Below are positions 42,222-50,600 of a stretch of DNA of 64,000 nucleotides, piece after piece. The DNA is from an uncultured Prevotellaceae bacterium (GTDB lineage: Bacteria > Bacteroidota > Bacteroidia > Bacteroidales > Bacteroidaceae), in NCBI GenBank assembly GCA_900314755.1, contig OMWH01000017.1, positions 1-64,000 of the forward strand. The letters are read 5' to 3'. Made by a program: the position numbers and the translations under genes. The notes below the pieces were generated by a model, which worked only from the letters and a program-made list of their open reading frames with translations, was not told the origin of the DNA and did not search any database. Positions within the stretch are counted from its first letter, which is position 1, and every line of letters begins with the position of its first letter.

Positions 42222-42704
42222 CTATTCGTTTTTTTCCATTTTCTTCTGGATATAGGCAAAAGCCTTCTCCCAGTCAGTGTCAAGTGAGAAGCGCAGCAGT
42301 GCCTCTCCGCTGTTATAGTAAGCCAGCACCATCTCCTTATCCTTATCTTTGAAGAGGGGGTGGTCCTTGCTTGCCTCCATGAACATCTTCGTCATCTCCT
42401 GCTGCAGTGCCTGCGGCATCTCGTTATACTGCACGAGTTTCTTGATGTAGAACTGTACGAAGTCATCCATGGCAAGAGCCTGACGGTCGAGGAAGTACAC
42501 AGACGAGTCGGGCATCTCTTCCTGCATCTTGATGACGAGGTAGTTGAGGGCGTCCAGTTTAAACTGACTGATAGCGCGTACGATACCTGCCGACTGCTGG
42601 TTCTCCACGATGGCTTTGTTCTTCTGGCGCAGTTCGTTGAACACTTCCTGTGCCTGTGTGTTCATGCCGATAAAGAGCATGATGACTAACAGAATCTTTT
42701 TCAT
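42222..42704 (-). CDS. Exported protein of unknown family (160 aa)
   Basis: A signal peptide (MKKILLVIMLFIGMNTQA) precedes a helical, charged mature part (AIVENQQSAGIVRAISQFKL, then EMTKMFMEASKDHPLF) without motifs that I recognise. The layout recalls small periplasmic helical families, but I cannot name one. It follows the double ABC ATPase gene with almost no gap. Confidence 0.75.
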   Translation of the reverse strand: MKKILLVIMLFIGMNTQAQEVFNELRQKNKAIVENQQSAGIVRAISQFKLDALNYLVIKMQEEMPDSSVYFLDRQALAMDDFVQFYIKKLVQYNEMPQALQQEMTKMFMEASKDHPLFKDKDKEMVLAYYNSGEALLRFSLDTDWEKAFAYIQKKMEKNE

Positions 42705-42711
42705 TGTCATG

Positions 42712-44058
42712 TTATTGTTGTTTTGTTAAGTATTTCTTGTGAGTAATCACGTTAGGAAGTTCCTCCTCATAATGGGTCACCATCACCATCGTCTTGTTAC
42801 GCCGCTGGCAGAAGGTCTCAATGATGTCCTTCACACGTCTGCGGTTCCATAGGTCGAGACCGTGCAGGGGCTCGTCCAGGATCAGCAGCTGGGGGTCTTT
42901 CACGAAGGCACGGGCAAGCAGCACCAGCCGTTGCTCTCCGCTTGACATCTTAAGGAACGTGCGGTTGTATTTGCCTTCGAGTCCGAACATGTCGAGCCAC
43001 CATTTACAGATGGCATACTCTTCCTCGTTGGGTTTCACATACAGTCCCACCGAGTCTTTCAGTCCGCTTGCCACGATTCTCACGGCGGGGATGTCACGCA
43101 GATAGGAGCGGTGCATCTCGGGCGACACGTAGCCGATGTGCTTCTTGATGTCCCAGATACTCTCTCCCGTACCACGCTGATGGTCGAAGAGGGTGATGTC
43201 ACAGGCGTAGCTCTGCGGGTTGTCCGCACATACCAGGGAGAGTAGGGTAGACTTTCCGCTCCCGTTCTGTCCTGACAGTGCCCACCGTTCTCCGTTATGC
43301 ACCGTCCAGTTGAGGTCTCTCAGTATGGTGCGGTCTCCGTAGCGTATGCTCACGTTCCGCATATTGATGACCTCGTCGGTATGGTAGTCGTTGTCCTTAT
43401 ACGGCAGGTCGAGGATGGCATCCATCTCGTCCTTGGACAACACATGCTCCGGGATGTTCACCTGTCGGAAGTCATACTGCTCTTTGGTGCAGGGCTCCAT
43501 CACATGTGCATCCCGTATCTCTATCACCTCCGATACCGAGTCAGGAATATCGTCGGTCTTCGAGAGCACCAGCATGATGTCGATGTCGTGTTCTGTTACC
43601 AGCAGTTTCAGCAAGTCTTTCAGCAGGTCGCGTGTCTCAGCGTCCAGTCCGATAAACGGGTTCTCCATGATGAGCAGTTTGGGATTAGCGAAGAGGGTCT
43701 TCGTCAACTGGAATTTCCTCAGCTCACCACTCGACAGTGTGATGACATATTTGTCGAGCAATGGCTCCATGTGGAAAAGCTCATACAGGTGGCGTTGCAG
43801 TTCGCGGCGCTCAGGAGTGTCCTCCCCGGCAATATTATAGGCACGCTCCAGCAGTTCCCGCACATTGGGAGTCTCTGGGTCGATGTCATGTTGGTTCCAT
43901 CGCAGTTGCAGGTAGTATGTTTTGTCGACGGCAGGTCCGTACGAGTCGCTGAAGGCGATATAGCGCAGCTTGTCGCTTGCCATGTCCCGTCTCAGTTTCT
44001 CGACATACAGTGTCTTACCACTTCCGTTCCGTCCTACTATAGCTGTTATCTTATGCAT
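42712..44058 (-). CDS. Double ABC ATPase, ModF-like (448 aa)
   Basis: Two ATP-binding halves are visible: Walker A IVGRNGSGKTLY near residue 10 with signature ITLSSGELRKFQL, then Walker A SGQNGSGKSTLLSL near 260 with signature LKMSSGEQRLVLLARAFV and Walker B LLILDEPLHGLD. There are no membrane segments, as in ModF-like or other soluble ABC proteins. It may be a chaperone or translation-type ATPase, and no transporter partner is adjacent. The start at 44058 (MHKITAIVG) is preferred over 44079. It follows ruvC after 23 bases. Confidence 0.85.
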   Translation of the reverse strand: MHKITAIVGRNGSGKTLYVEKLRRDMASDKLRYIAFSDSYGPAVDKTYYLQLRWNQHDIDPETPNVRELLERAYNIAGEDTPERRELQRHLYELFHMEPLLDKYVITLSSGELRKFQLTKTLFANPKLLIMENPFIGLDAETRDLLKDLLKLLVTEHDIDIMLVLSKTDDIPDSVSEVIEIRDAHVMEPCTKEQYDFRQVNIPEHVLSKDEMDAILDLPYKDNDYHTDEVINMRNVSIRYGDRTILRDLNWTVHNGERWALSGQNGSGKSTLLSLVCADNPQSYACDITLFDHQRGTGESIWDIKKHIGYVSPEMHRSYLRDIPAVRIVASGLKDSVGLYVKPNEEEYAICKWWLDMFGLEGKYNRTFLKMSSGEQRLVLLARAFVKDPQLLILDEPLHGLDLWNRRRVKDIIETFCQRRNKTMVMVTHYEEELPNVITHKKYLTKQQ

Positions 44059-44081
44059 CGTTTTTATTTTTACTTTCAACT

Positions 44082-44639
44082 CTATCCTCCCTTTACCTTA
44101 GAGGGGTTTTTGTTTACGAAGTCCTTCCAGCCCCGGTAGTGTGCCTGCGACTCAGGACGGTTCATCTGCATGTAATGGCAATAGGCGGCACCAAGGGCAT
44201 CCGTCGCATCCATGAACTTCACCTTCGCATCCTCGTCGAATTTCAACAGGCGCTGCAGCATCCCTGCCACCTGTTCCTTCGACGCCCCACCGTTACCCGT
44301 TATCGCCATCTTGATCTTCAGCGGCGCATACTCATGGATGGGTACCCCGTGGTGGATAGCAGCGGCAATGGCAGTGCCCTGTGCCCTGCCGAGCTTCAGC
44401 ATAGACTGCACGTTCTTTCCGAAGAAAGGAGCCTCAATCGCCATCTCGTCAGGCAGGTAGGCATCGATGATACCCGTCACACGCTCGAAGATATGTCCCA
44501 GCTTCAGGTAGCCGTCTCCGAACTTCCGCAGGTCTATCACACCCATCGTCACCATCTCAGCCTTGCCGTCCTTCACTTTCAGCACGCCATAGCCCATGAT
44601 GTTCGTTCCAGGGTCAATGCCCAATATTACCTTTTCCAT
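44082..44639 (-). CDS. ruvC: Holliday junction resolvase RuvC (185 aa)
   Basis: ILGIDPGTNIMGYGVLKV carries the first catalytic Asp, MAIEAPFFGKNVQSMLKLGR the Glu, and MDATDALGAAYCHYM the C-terminal Asp pair of the RNase H-like active site. It cuts Holliday junctions with RuvAB. It starts a minus-strand unit with the double ABC ATPase and the small exported protein, from a TACCTTTGT box (44654-44646) beside the start codon. Confidence 0.95.
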   Translation of the reverse strand: MEKVILGIDPGTNIMGYGVLKVKDGKAEMVTMGVIDLRKFGDGYLKLGHIFERVTGIIDAYLPDEMAIEAPFFGKNVQSMLKLGRAQGTAIAAAIHHGVPIHEYAPLKIKMAITGNGGASKEQVAGMLQRLLKFDEDAKVKFMDATDALGAAYCHYMQMNRPESQAHYRGWKDFVNKNPSKVKGG

Positions 44640-44645
44640 TTCGCT

Positions 44646-44654
44646 ACAAAGGTA
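44646..44654 (-). promoter_or_regulatory. -7 box of ruvC
   Basis: TACCTTTGT on the minus strand lies 6 bases before the ATG. A TTTG occurs about 23 bases further upstream. Confidence 0.5.
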
Positions 44655-44727
44655 CGAAAAATTCGATTAATCAATATCAAAAGAGAATAATTTTTTGTTT
44701 AATCTGTCTTTGTTATTAATTATTTCG

Positions 44728-44736
44728 TATCTTTGC
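44728..44736 (+). promoter_or_regulatory. -7 box of the lipocalin-like gene
   Basis: TATCTTTGC, 27 bases before the ATG at 44764. It excludes the upstream in-frame start at 44695. Confidence 0.6.
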
Positions 44737-44763
44737 AGAGTGATAAATATAAAAACTAAGATT

Positions 44764-45153
44764 ATGAAAAAAGTGATTTTGTCGATGTTGGTATTGTTGG
44801 CAATGAGTTTTTTGCTGACTTCTTTTGATAGTGCAAACACTGTGACTGAGAACAAATTGGTTGGTAAATGGGTTCTAGTGACAAGTGTAGAGTATGATGA
44901 TTCTTCTGTGAAACAGTCAGAAGAGGGGGGAAATGGTGTAGTATGGGAATTTTCCGATAAGCAATTAATCATCCATGATAATAATGATGAGTTGGATGGT
45001 GTACCTCTCACTTATTCTTATAATGATGGAGTTATTAGTGTTGACAAAATCTTCATTACCTATAAAGTATACGAAATAGGAGAGAATAAACTTGTTATTC
45101 GCTCGGCACCTTTGGGTGGTGTGTATGTAGTATTAACTTTTAAGAGAAAATAG
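44764..45153 (+). CDS. Small exported lipocalin-like protein (129 aa)
   Basis: The start at 44764 gives a signal sequence (MKKVILSMLVLLAMSFLLTS). The mature part begins near NKLVGKWVLVTSVEY, the GKW pattern of lipocalin-like (DUF5004/lipocalin_4-type) Bacteroidetes proteins, followed by alternating strands to the end. The ligand is unknown. It has its own promoter and is A+T-richer than the neighbouring ruvC operon. It is convergent with the caspase gene. Confidence 0.75.
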   Translation: MKKVILSMLVLLAMSFLLTSFDSANTVTENKLVGKWVLVTSVEYDDSSVKQSEEGGNGVVWEFSDKQLIIHDNNDELDGVPLTYSYNDGVISVDKIFITYKVYEIGENKLVIRSAPLGGVYVVLTFKRK

Positions 45154-45165
45154 TACCTTCTGTTT

Positions 45166-47235
45166 TTATCTTAATTGAACGTTTTTCCATTCCTTGCTCA
45201 TAGCGGGAGACACTAATACTGATGGGGTTTGTATCTTGTTGTTCTCAAGAAACGACTGGTGCTTAACCTCATCAGTAATATAATTTTGCAACTCTCCTAG
45301 TGTTATGTTCCCTTTGGTATCCTGAATCTTCTTTAAGAGATAGTAAGTAAACATCCCGTGACGTTTCTCATTGAAAGGATATGCAGTCTCGTCACCTTGT
45401 GCTGCAGTAAATACAACCATGTTCCCGTTAAGTGTCTCCGGTTTTGCCTTGATAGCAATACCACGTGCAGAGGCCATCATGTCACCTTCACGTTTAGAGC
45501 CGCTGAAACAAGCATCGAGGAATACTGTGACACGTTCTGCGGGCATCTTACTAAACTCCGAATAGAGTTGTTTGAGAGAATAGGCAGATTCAACATCACT
45601 TCCCATACCGTCTACGGGCAATAAATAGGCGGCTTTTGTTGTCTCGTCAGGAATACCATGCCCAGCATAATAAAATATGGCGCGTCCCTTACCTCCACTG
45701 ATGTCCATGGCTTGACTTAGCCAGCGTACTGCTGAGCGTATGTTGTTCAGTGTAGCATTGGTAAACAGCTTGATTTGTTTCTCAGGGACACCAAGTGTGT
45801 TCTGAACATACTGTTTGAAGATATTGGCGTCATTCTCCGCATAAGGTACATCCGCTTCGTTATCGTAGTTCTCATTTCCGATGATAACGGCAAAGGTGTT
45901 TCTATCGGTCTGCCCAACTTGTGGGATAGTCTTGTCAACTTCGTCTATAGCATTCTTTTGTTCGTCCTCTATCATTTTTTGCAAGTTGACCAGATTTTCT
46001 TTGGCTTTTTTGTTACCTTTGTCCGCTGCCCTCTGATACCACAGAGCCGCCTGTGTGTAGTCTTTTTTCACTCCTGAGCCGTTCTTATACAACACGCCGA
46101 TATTATTCATGGCGTTTGAAACACCTTGGCTGGCAGCCTTCTGATACCAGTACATAGCTTGCTCATAGTCTCTTTTAACACCTTCTCCTTTCTGATAACG
46201 AAGTCCTAAATTATATTCTGCGACAGAATATCCCTGCTCTGCCGCTTTCCTGAACCAGTATACAGCTTGCTGCCAGTCTTTCTCCACGCCACTTCCTTCG
46301 CTGTAACAAATGGCAATGGTGTTTTGTGCTTTGGGATCGCCTTTCTGGGCTGCCTCAATGTTGTTGGCATATTTTGAGTTGTCTTTCTTCGGAATTGTCG
46401 TTTCTGCATGTGGGGTTGGAGCAGGAACTTGTTCACCTAATTTGCTTCGAGCTTCTGCTAATTGTGGCTTAATGGCTGTATAGCCTCCAGCATTTGCTTT
46501 TTCAAGCCAATAAACGGCTTTGGCATAGTCCTTAGGAACACCATAGCCCTCCATATAACAGACTCCTAAGTTTCCTGCCGCTGTCGCCTCTCCTTGGTCA
46601 GCAGCTTTCTTGTACCAATAAATTGCCTTGGTGTCGTCTTGCTTAACACCTGATCCAGTTTTATAGCACACACCCAAATTCAGTTGTGCCATCGGGTTTC
46701 CTAAGTCAGCGGCTTTCTGAAAATATGCAACAGCCTTTGTGAAGTCTTTTTCTGTACCCCAGCCGTTATAGTAACACATTCCTGCATTATAAGAGCCCAT
46801 AGGGTAGTTTTGCTCACTAGCTTGCTCAAACCAAAACAGAGCTTTCTCTTGGTCTTGAGCTATTCCCTGACCATAGAGATAACAGCATCCGAGATTGTAC
46901 TGAGCCATAGAATAGCCTTGTTTAGCAGATTTTAAATACCATGAAAATGCTTTCTCTATGTTCTTTTTAAGTCCCCAGCCATTATAGTAGAGCAATCCGA
47001 TATTGTATTGTGCTACAGGGTTGTTCTTTGAAGCAGCTTTTTTGTACCATTGATAAGCTTGTTCTGGATCTTTGCTAACACCAATTCCGTTGATATAGCA
47101 GTTCCCGATTTCAACTTGTGCGTTGCTGTCCCCAGTTTTTGCTGCTTCTATGTTTTTGATATAACTGTCTTGGCCAATCATATTAAGTGATATGGTCAGG
47201 GTCACAACTAGTATAAAAAATCTTTGTGTCATCAT
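45166..47235 (-). CDS. Exported Sel1-repeat protein with C-terminal caspase domain (689 aa)
   Basis: A signal peptide ([21 protein letters not shown]) precedes about ten Sel1-like repeats ([17 protein letters not shown] type) with a short linker in the middle. A peptidase C14 (metacaspase-like) domain follows: [20 protein letters not shown], the His motif [11 protein letters not shown] and the Cys motif [14 protein letters not shown]. Such proteins may cleave after basic or acidic residues, and the substrate is unknown. The start near 47235 is fixed by the promoter at 47261-47293, so the upstream ATG at 47292 is excluded. It sits alone beside a truncated peroxidase gene. Confidence 0.88.
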   Translation of the reverse strand: MMTQRFFILVVTLTISLNMIGQDSYIKNIEAAKTGDSNAQVEIGNCYINGIGVSKDPEQAYQWYKKAASKNNPVAQYNIGLLYYNGWGLKKNIEKAFSWYLKSAKQGYSMAQYNLGCCYLYGQGIAQDQEKALFWFEQASEQNYPMGSYNAGMCYYNGWGTEKDFTKAVAYFQKAADLGNPMAQLNLGVCYKTGSGVKQDDTKAIYWYKKAADQGEATAAGNLGVCYMEGYGVPKDYAKAVYWLEKANAGGYTAIKPQLAEARSKLGEQVPAPTPHAETTIPKKDNSKYANNIEAAQKGDPKAQNTIAICYSEGSGVEKDWQQAVYWFRKAAEQGYSVAEYNLGLRYQKGEGVKRDYEQAMYWYQKAASQGVSNAMNNIGVLYKNGSGVKKDYTQAALWYQRAADKGNKKAKENLVNLQKMIEDEQKNAIDEVDKTIPQVGQTDRNTFAVIIGNENYDNEADVPYAENDANIFKQYVQNTLGVPEKQIKLFTNATLNNIRSAVRWLSQAMDISGGKGRAIFYYAGHGIPDETTKAAYLLPVDGMGSDVESAYSLKQLYSEFSKMPAERVTVFLDACFSGSKREGDMMASARGIAIKAKPETLNGNMVVFTAAQGDETAYPFNEKRHGMFTYYLLKKIQDTKGNITLGELQNYITDEVKHQSFLENNKIQTPSVLVSPAMSKEWKNVQLR

Positions 47236-47260
47236 TTTATAGTTTTGGGTATTTCTGTTT

Positions 47261-47293
47261 GCAAAAATACGTATTTTTTTTGACTTACCCAAA
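47261..47293 (-). promoter_or_regulatory. Promoter of the Sel1-caspase gene
   Basis: On the minus strand TTTG (47293-47290), a 20-base spacer and TATTTTTGC (47269-47261). Confidence 0.7.
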
Positions 47294-47342
47294 AAACATC
47301 CGTAAAAAAGCTGTTTTCTTGGAATATTGTTTGTTTTTGCCT

Positions 47343-47468
47343 TTAGTGACGAAAATAGTACTGTTATTCACCAAGTTCCTTATCTCGAAAGATGGTGAGA
47401 CCGTTCGTCGCTATGCGCCCACTACGGATCCCAAGGATTTCGAGCAGGACATCGAGGCTATGCTGTAA
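47343..47468 (+). pseudogene. C-terminal remnant of a glutathione peroxidase gene
   Basis: The last 35 residues of this frame, [20 protein letters not shown] with [14 protein letters not shown], match the C-terminal end of bacterial glutathione peroxidases (consensus NFTKFL...RYAPTT). The upstream two thirds, with the catalytic Cys, Gln and Trp, are missing, and the frame runs into the caspase promoter. A strong terminator still follows. It is a decayed fragment, not a functional gene. Confidence 0.8.
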
Positions 47469-47484
47469 GCATGGTGTCTGATAT

Positions 47485-47530
47485 CAATATCTCCCGTGTG
47501 TCGTTGACGCATGGGAGATATTGTTTTTTT
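47485..47530 (+). terminator. Terminator after the peroxidase remnant
   Basis: CAATATCTCCC (47485-47495) is perfectly complementary to GGGAGATATTG (47513-47523), and seven T follow. Confidence 0.85.
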
Positions 47531-47540
47531 ATGTAATAAA

Positions 47541-47573
47541 TTTGGAGTATAAATTTAGAATGATTATCTTTGC
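47541..47573 (+). promoter_or_regulatory. Promoter of the 209-residue exported protein gene
   Basis: TTTG at 47541-47544, a 20-base spacer and TATCTTTGC at 47565-47573. Confidence 0.7.
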
Positions 47574-47600
47574 ATATTATTTAATGAACAAGAAAAGAAT

Positions 47601-48230
47601 ATGAAAAGATTGTCATTTGCCATCATCCTTGCCTGTTGCACGCTGGCAGTAGCGGCACAGGATGCTATCCGTGTGAACTACAAGGGGGCGAAGCCCACCA
47701 TCAGTGATTTTATTACAGCCTATCTTGCTCCCTCTAATGATGAGGAGGATGGCTGCGACGAGGAAGCCATGAGTGGTATTCGATATGCTTGGGAACGCTA
47801 TCTCAAGGGGTTTACACATGACGAAAACTATACCTTCACCCTTGATTCCAAGAATGGCTTTGCAGTCTATGAGGCAAAATACAATAATGATGATTCTGAG
47901 CTCTTGATAAGAATCGAGATGTGTTATTGGAATGAGGCTGACGGTAAGCACAAACTGTTTGCCTACAACCATAAGTCTTTTACGAATGGTAAGTATGACC
48001 CAGGACAGTATGACGGGTTAACCTTTATGCGCTACAATAATGCCACCAAGAAGATGACCTATCACTCAGATGATGGCGTAGAGGCTTTTAAAGAGACAAG
48101 ATCTCCTAATGTAGAGTATTCCTGTTCCCTGCCACATTCAGGAAAAGACATCATTGTCACATGTTGGGAACGCAACGGCAAGAAGACCCAGAAGACACTG
48201 AAGTGGAACGGACATGGGTTCAGCTATTGA
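47601..48230 (+). CDS. Exported protein of unknown family (209 aa)
   Basis: A signal peptide (MKRLSFAIILACCTLAVAAQ) precedes a mature part rich in aromatic and charged residues. These include SGIRYAWERYLKGFTHDENY, FAVYEAKYNNDDSELLIRIE and GLTFMRYNNATKKMTYHSDD, and a C-terminus ending KTLKWNGHGFSY. The alternation suggests β-structure, and I recognise no family. It has its own promoter. The bases after its stop (48231-48287) form a hairpin region shared with the end of the ATPase gene. Confidence 0.75.
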   Translation: MKRLSFAIILACCTLAVAAQDAIRVNYKGAKPTISDFITAYLAPSNDEEDGCDEEAMSGIRYAWERYLKGFTHDENYTFTLDSKNGFAVYEAKYNNDDSELLIRIEMCYWNEADGKHKLFAYNHKSFTNGKYDPGQYDGLTFMRYNNATKKMTYHSDDGVEAFKETRSPNVEYSCSLPHSGKDIIVTCWERNGKKTQKTLKWNGHGFSY

Positions 48231-48287
48231 CCCTTCAACTCGTCGTTCACTGTCACTGTCACAGAAATAGTCTCAGAGTCTCAGTAA

Positions 48288-49661
48288 CTAAAATTGAGAT
48301 TCTGAGACCGTAGGATAATTCACTATGTTCGTTTTCAAAAAACGTTTCAGCAAGAAAGCAAGGAAATACGGGAAAGTATAGAATTGTCCGTTCCATCCGA
48401 TGTTTTTATATCCCAACTTGATACCATATTTCACATCAGGATAAGAATTCCATTTAATAAGGTTGTTGAGAGAGGCTGTGGCACCATCCTTAGCCTTGAC
48501 TTCTATTGGTACCAATGTGTCTGCATCGCGTACGAAGAAATCCATCTCAAGTGAAGGACTTTCGTGCTTGTAGAAGTATAGCTGCTCGTAGCCAGACTTG
48601 CGGAGCATCTCTCCTACGACATTCTCGTAGATGGCACCTTTGTATGTGCCAAAGTTCTTGTTGGCTCTCAGATCCTCCTGGGCTTCCTCGTCAAGTGATG
48701 CTATGAGCAAACCCGTGTCATGATAGTATATCTTGTAATAGTCAGTCTCATAATTTCCCTTCAAAGGCAACTCAACATTGCTCAGGCAGTAGCACACGTT
48801 AATTACTCCTGCTTCTTTCAACCATTCTACGGCTCCGATATACTCCCTGTTTCTTGCCCCTTTGGCAATTTTCGAAATCTGGTATTTCTTATTTTCCTTT
48901 GCCAAAAAAGTAGAGATATGGCTATAAACAGCAAGTATCTTTGCCTTGTCCGTATGTTTTGCATATTTAGTGATATCTTCTTCGTAGTCTTTTAGCAGTT
49001 GACGTTGTAGTTCAAGCGTGCCTTCAAAATGCCCATTGTCGATATACATCTTCACCACTTCAGGCATCCCACCAAGACTCATATAATCTCGGAATATATC
49101 AGTCATTGTGTCCAACTCCAGCTGGGAAAATGGTTGCAGGGCAGTCATGTGATGATACATGTCTTCAATCTGTTCGGGCTGATAACCCTTTGCCCAGAGG
49201 AACTCTTCAAAGTCCATCGAATGCATTTCGAAGTCTTCCTTGAAGCCTACGGCATTGGATTCTATTTCTTCGTAATAGATGCCCATCAAAGAGCCGGAAC
49301 AGATGACATCATAGCGACCGTCCTGACAAAAAGATTTAAGCGAGGTTGCACAATCAGGGCATTTCTGTAGCTCATCAAAGAAAATCAAGGTTTTGTAGGG
49401 TATGAATCTCCATGAGGGCTCCAGTAGAGAGATATTCTTGATGATAGTCTCCACCTCGTAGCCATTGTCAAAGATAGCCCTGAACTTCTTTTGCAGCACA
49501 AAGTTAATTTCGATGACTGATTCGTAATTAGCCTTACCAAATGCCCTGATAGACTCTGTTTTCCCAACCTGTCTGGCACCTTTTACAATCAATGGTTTCC
49601 TTTTTGGGTTGTTCTTCCAATCCAAAAGGTACGTATCTATCTTTCTTTTAAGCAGTTCCAT
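48288..49661 (-). CDS. AAA ATPase with DUF4143 (457 aa)
   Basis: KPLIVKGARQVGKTESIRAF is the Walker A region of the AAA_14 family, and TLIFFDELQKCPD is Walker B. The C-terminal DUF4143 domain contains GAIYENVVGEMLRKSGYEQL, FYKHESPSLEMDFFV and VPIEVKAKDGA, an apparent PD-(D/E)XK-like nuclease core. Such proteins are common in Bacteroidetes and may act in toxin-antitoxin or defence contexts, but the function is unknown. The start at 49661 (MELLKRKIDTYLLDW) is chosen because the ATG at 49697 lies inside promoter-like repeats. Confidence 0.87.
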   Translation of the reverse strand: MELLKRKIDTYLLDWKNNPKRKPLIVKGARQVGKTESIRAFGKANYESVIEINFVLQKKFRAIFDNGYEVETIIKNISLLEPSWRFIPYKTLIFFDELQKCPDCATSLKSFCQDGRYDVICSGSLMGIYYEEIESNAVGFKEDFEMHSMDFEEFLWAKGYQPEQIEDMYHHMTALQPFSQLELDTMTDIFRDYMSLGGMPEVVKMYIDNGHFEGTLELQRQLLKDYEEDITKYAKHTDKAKILAVYSHISTFLAKENKKYQISKIAKGARNREYIGAVEWLKEAGVINVCYCLSNVELPLKGNYETDYYKIYYHDTGLLIASLDEEAQEDLRANKNFGTYKGAIYENVVGEMLRKSGYEQLYFYKHESPSLEMDFFVRDADTLVPIEVKAKDGATASLNNLIKWNSYPDVKYGIKLGYKNIGWNGQFYTFPYFLAFLLKRFLKTNIVNYPTVSESQF

Positions 49662-49670
49662 ATCAATAAT

Positions 49671-49748
49671 CACATTTTCGGATGCAAATATAAGCAAAAA
49701 ATCACATTTTCGGATACAAATATAGGTAAAAAATCACATTTTCGGATG
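49671..49748 (-). promoter_or_regulatory. Tandem 32-base repeats forming the DUF4143 ATPase promoter/operator
   Basis: CACATTTTCGGAT occurs at 49671, 49703 and 49735, exactly 32 bases apart, with conserved intervening bases. On the minus strand each spacing contains TATATTTGC (49692-49684) or TATATTTGT (49724-49716), so promoter and possible operator are duplicated together. Confidence 0.7.
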
Positions 49749-49759
49749 TTTTTTTTATT

Positions 49760-49999
49760 CTATGCATCCCTCCGCCACCAGTGTCCTGTATAATCACTCA
49801 GAAATTCAGCCTCTGTGTACCAGTCATACTCATACCAATCGGTAGAGTGACCAAAGAGATTCTTCTTTGAATCATATTCAAGCCAATGTGTGGAGCGGAG
49901 CATACCACCAAGATAGTGCGTATACTCATGTTCATTGTCGGGGTCGTTCTTCAGTGCTTCGAGCATCTGTTCCGTTGTAATCCATTTCTTTTCTTCCAT
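49760..49999 (-). CDS. Small acidic protein of unknown function (79 aa)
   Basis: MEEKKWITTEQMLEALKNDP is followed by a Trp/Tyr-rich C-terminal part (GMLRSTHWLEYDSKK, WYEYDWYTEAEFL). I know no family. The start at 49999 is set by the GACCTTTGC box at 50019-50011. It is transcribed away from the DpnD/PcfM-like gene from a shared control region full of GATC sites. Confidence 0.65.
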   Translation of the reverse strand: MEEKKWITTEQMLEALKNDPDNEHEYTHYLGGMLRSTHWLEYDSKKNLFGHSTDWYEYDWYTEAEFLSDYTGHWWRRDA

Positions 50000-50010
50000 A
50001 ACTTTTTTCG

Positions 50011-50043
50011 GCAAAGGTCGGAGATCAGATTGAAATAGCCAAA
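50011..50043 (-). promoter_or_regulatory. Divergent promoter (minus strand) at the DpnII locus
   Basis: On the minus strand TTTG (50043-50040), a 20-base spacer and GACCTTTGC (50019-50011). A GATC site (50023-50026) lies in the spacer. Confidence 0.6.
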
Positions 50044-50094
50044 ATAATTTGATCTATTTCGATCTTTTTTGTTAATATTTGATCTTTCTGCTTT
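50023..50094. promoter_or_regulatory. Cluster of four GATC sites between divergent promoters
   Basis: GATC occurs at 50023, 50051, 50061 and 50091. The last overlaps the TTTG of the rightward promoter and the first lies in the leftward promoter. GAAATAG (50032-50038) and CTATTTC (50054-50060) form an inverted repeat between them. GATC is the target of the Dam-type methylase encoded at 50607, so methylation could affect both promoters. Confidence 0.6.
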
Positions 50095-50121
50095 TTTCTC
50101 CCAAATGCTGTGTAATTTTGC
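50088..50121 (+). promoter_or_regulatory. Promoter of the DpnD/PcfM-like gene
   Basis: TTTG at 50088-50091, a 21-base spacer and TAATTTTGC at 50113-50121, 6 bases before the ATG. Confidence 0.65.
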
Positions 50122-50127
50122 AGTAGT

Positions 50128-50301
50128 ATGAAGAAGTATCATGTGGAAGTGTCTGAGATGCTAAGTAGAATTGTGGAGGTGGAAGCAAATAATGAGATTG
50201 AAGCCACTAAAATGGTTCGAAAAATGTATAAAGATGACATCATCGTACTTGACTATTCTGATTACAAAGGAACAAATATCTGCGTGAAAGATGAGAAATA
50301 G
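50128..50301 (+). CDS. DpnD/PcfM-like small protein (57 aa)
   Basis: This short gene encodes MKKYHVEVSEMLSRIVEVEA followed by NNEIEATKMVRKMYKDDIIV and a short tail. The pattern (VEV..LSR.VEVEA....EA...V..MY) matches the DpnD/PcfM family, first seen beside the pneumococcal Dpn restriction locus. The function is unknown. Its place directly upstream of a DpnII-type operon is suggestive. A -7 box lies 6 bases before the start, so the message is almost leaderless. Confidence 0.8.
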   Translation: MKKYHVEVSEMLSRIVEVEANNEIEATKMVRKMYKDDIIVLDYSDYKGTNICVKDEK

Positions 50302-50335
50302 AACCTAAAGTGCATCGTTTTTCGAAATAATTCGT

Positions 50336-50344
50336 TATCTTTGC
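50336..50344 (+). promoter_or_regulatory. -7 box of the DpnII-type operon
   Basis: TATCTTTGC, starting a leader of about 255 bases before the methylase ATG at 50607. No canonical -33 TTTG is seen. Confidence 0.6.
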
Positions 50345-50431
50345 GCTTGCATTCGATACTCATCTGAGTGCAAAAGACATCGTGGAAAATTAGATAGCAG
50401 TATCTAAATTCGATAAGACCTCAGACATAAA

Positions 50432-50600
50432 AGTCCACCAAACATTTTATACAGAGGGTCTTAGGGAATGCGGATACGCCTATCATTGTATAGGCGTACC
50501 CCTTCCTTTCTTCTCTCTGTATGGGCTTCTGTGGTGGACTGCCTTTGTCTGGAGGAGAAATGCGAGGGTGGTACGCTTTCTTTTTGTCCACCACAAAAAG
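50432..50600 (+). promoter_or_regulatory. Structured leader of the DpnII-type operon with alternative stems
   Basis: AGTCCACCA (50432-50440) is perfectly complementary to TGGTGGACT (50532-50540), supported by ATACAGAG (50449-50456) with CTCTGTAT (50515-50522). A separate hairpin TACGCCTAT/ATAGGCGTA (50475-50483, 50490-50498) lies inside. A third segment, GTCCACCA (50586-50593), can pair with the same TGGTGGAC, or be held in CTTTTTGT/ACAAAAAG (50580-50587, 50593-50600), a hairpin ending 6 bases before the ATG. The stems exclude each other, as in attenuators or translational switches. No other gene is seen from 50302 to 50606. Confidence 0.65.
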
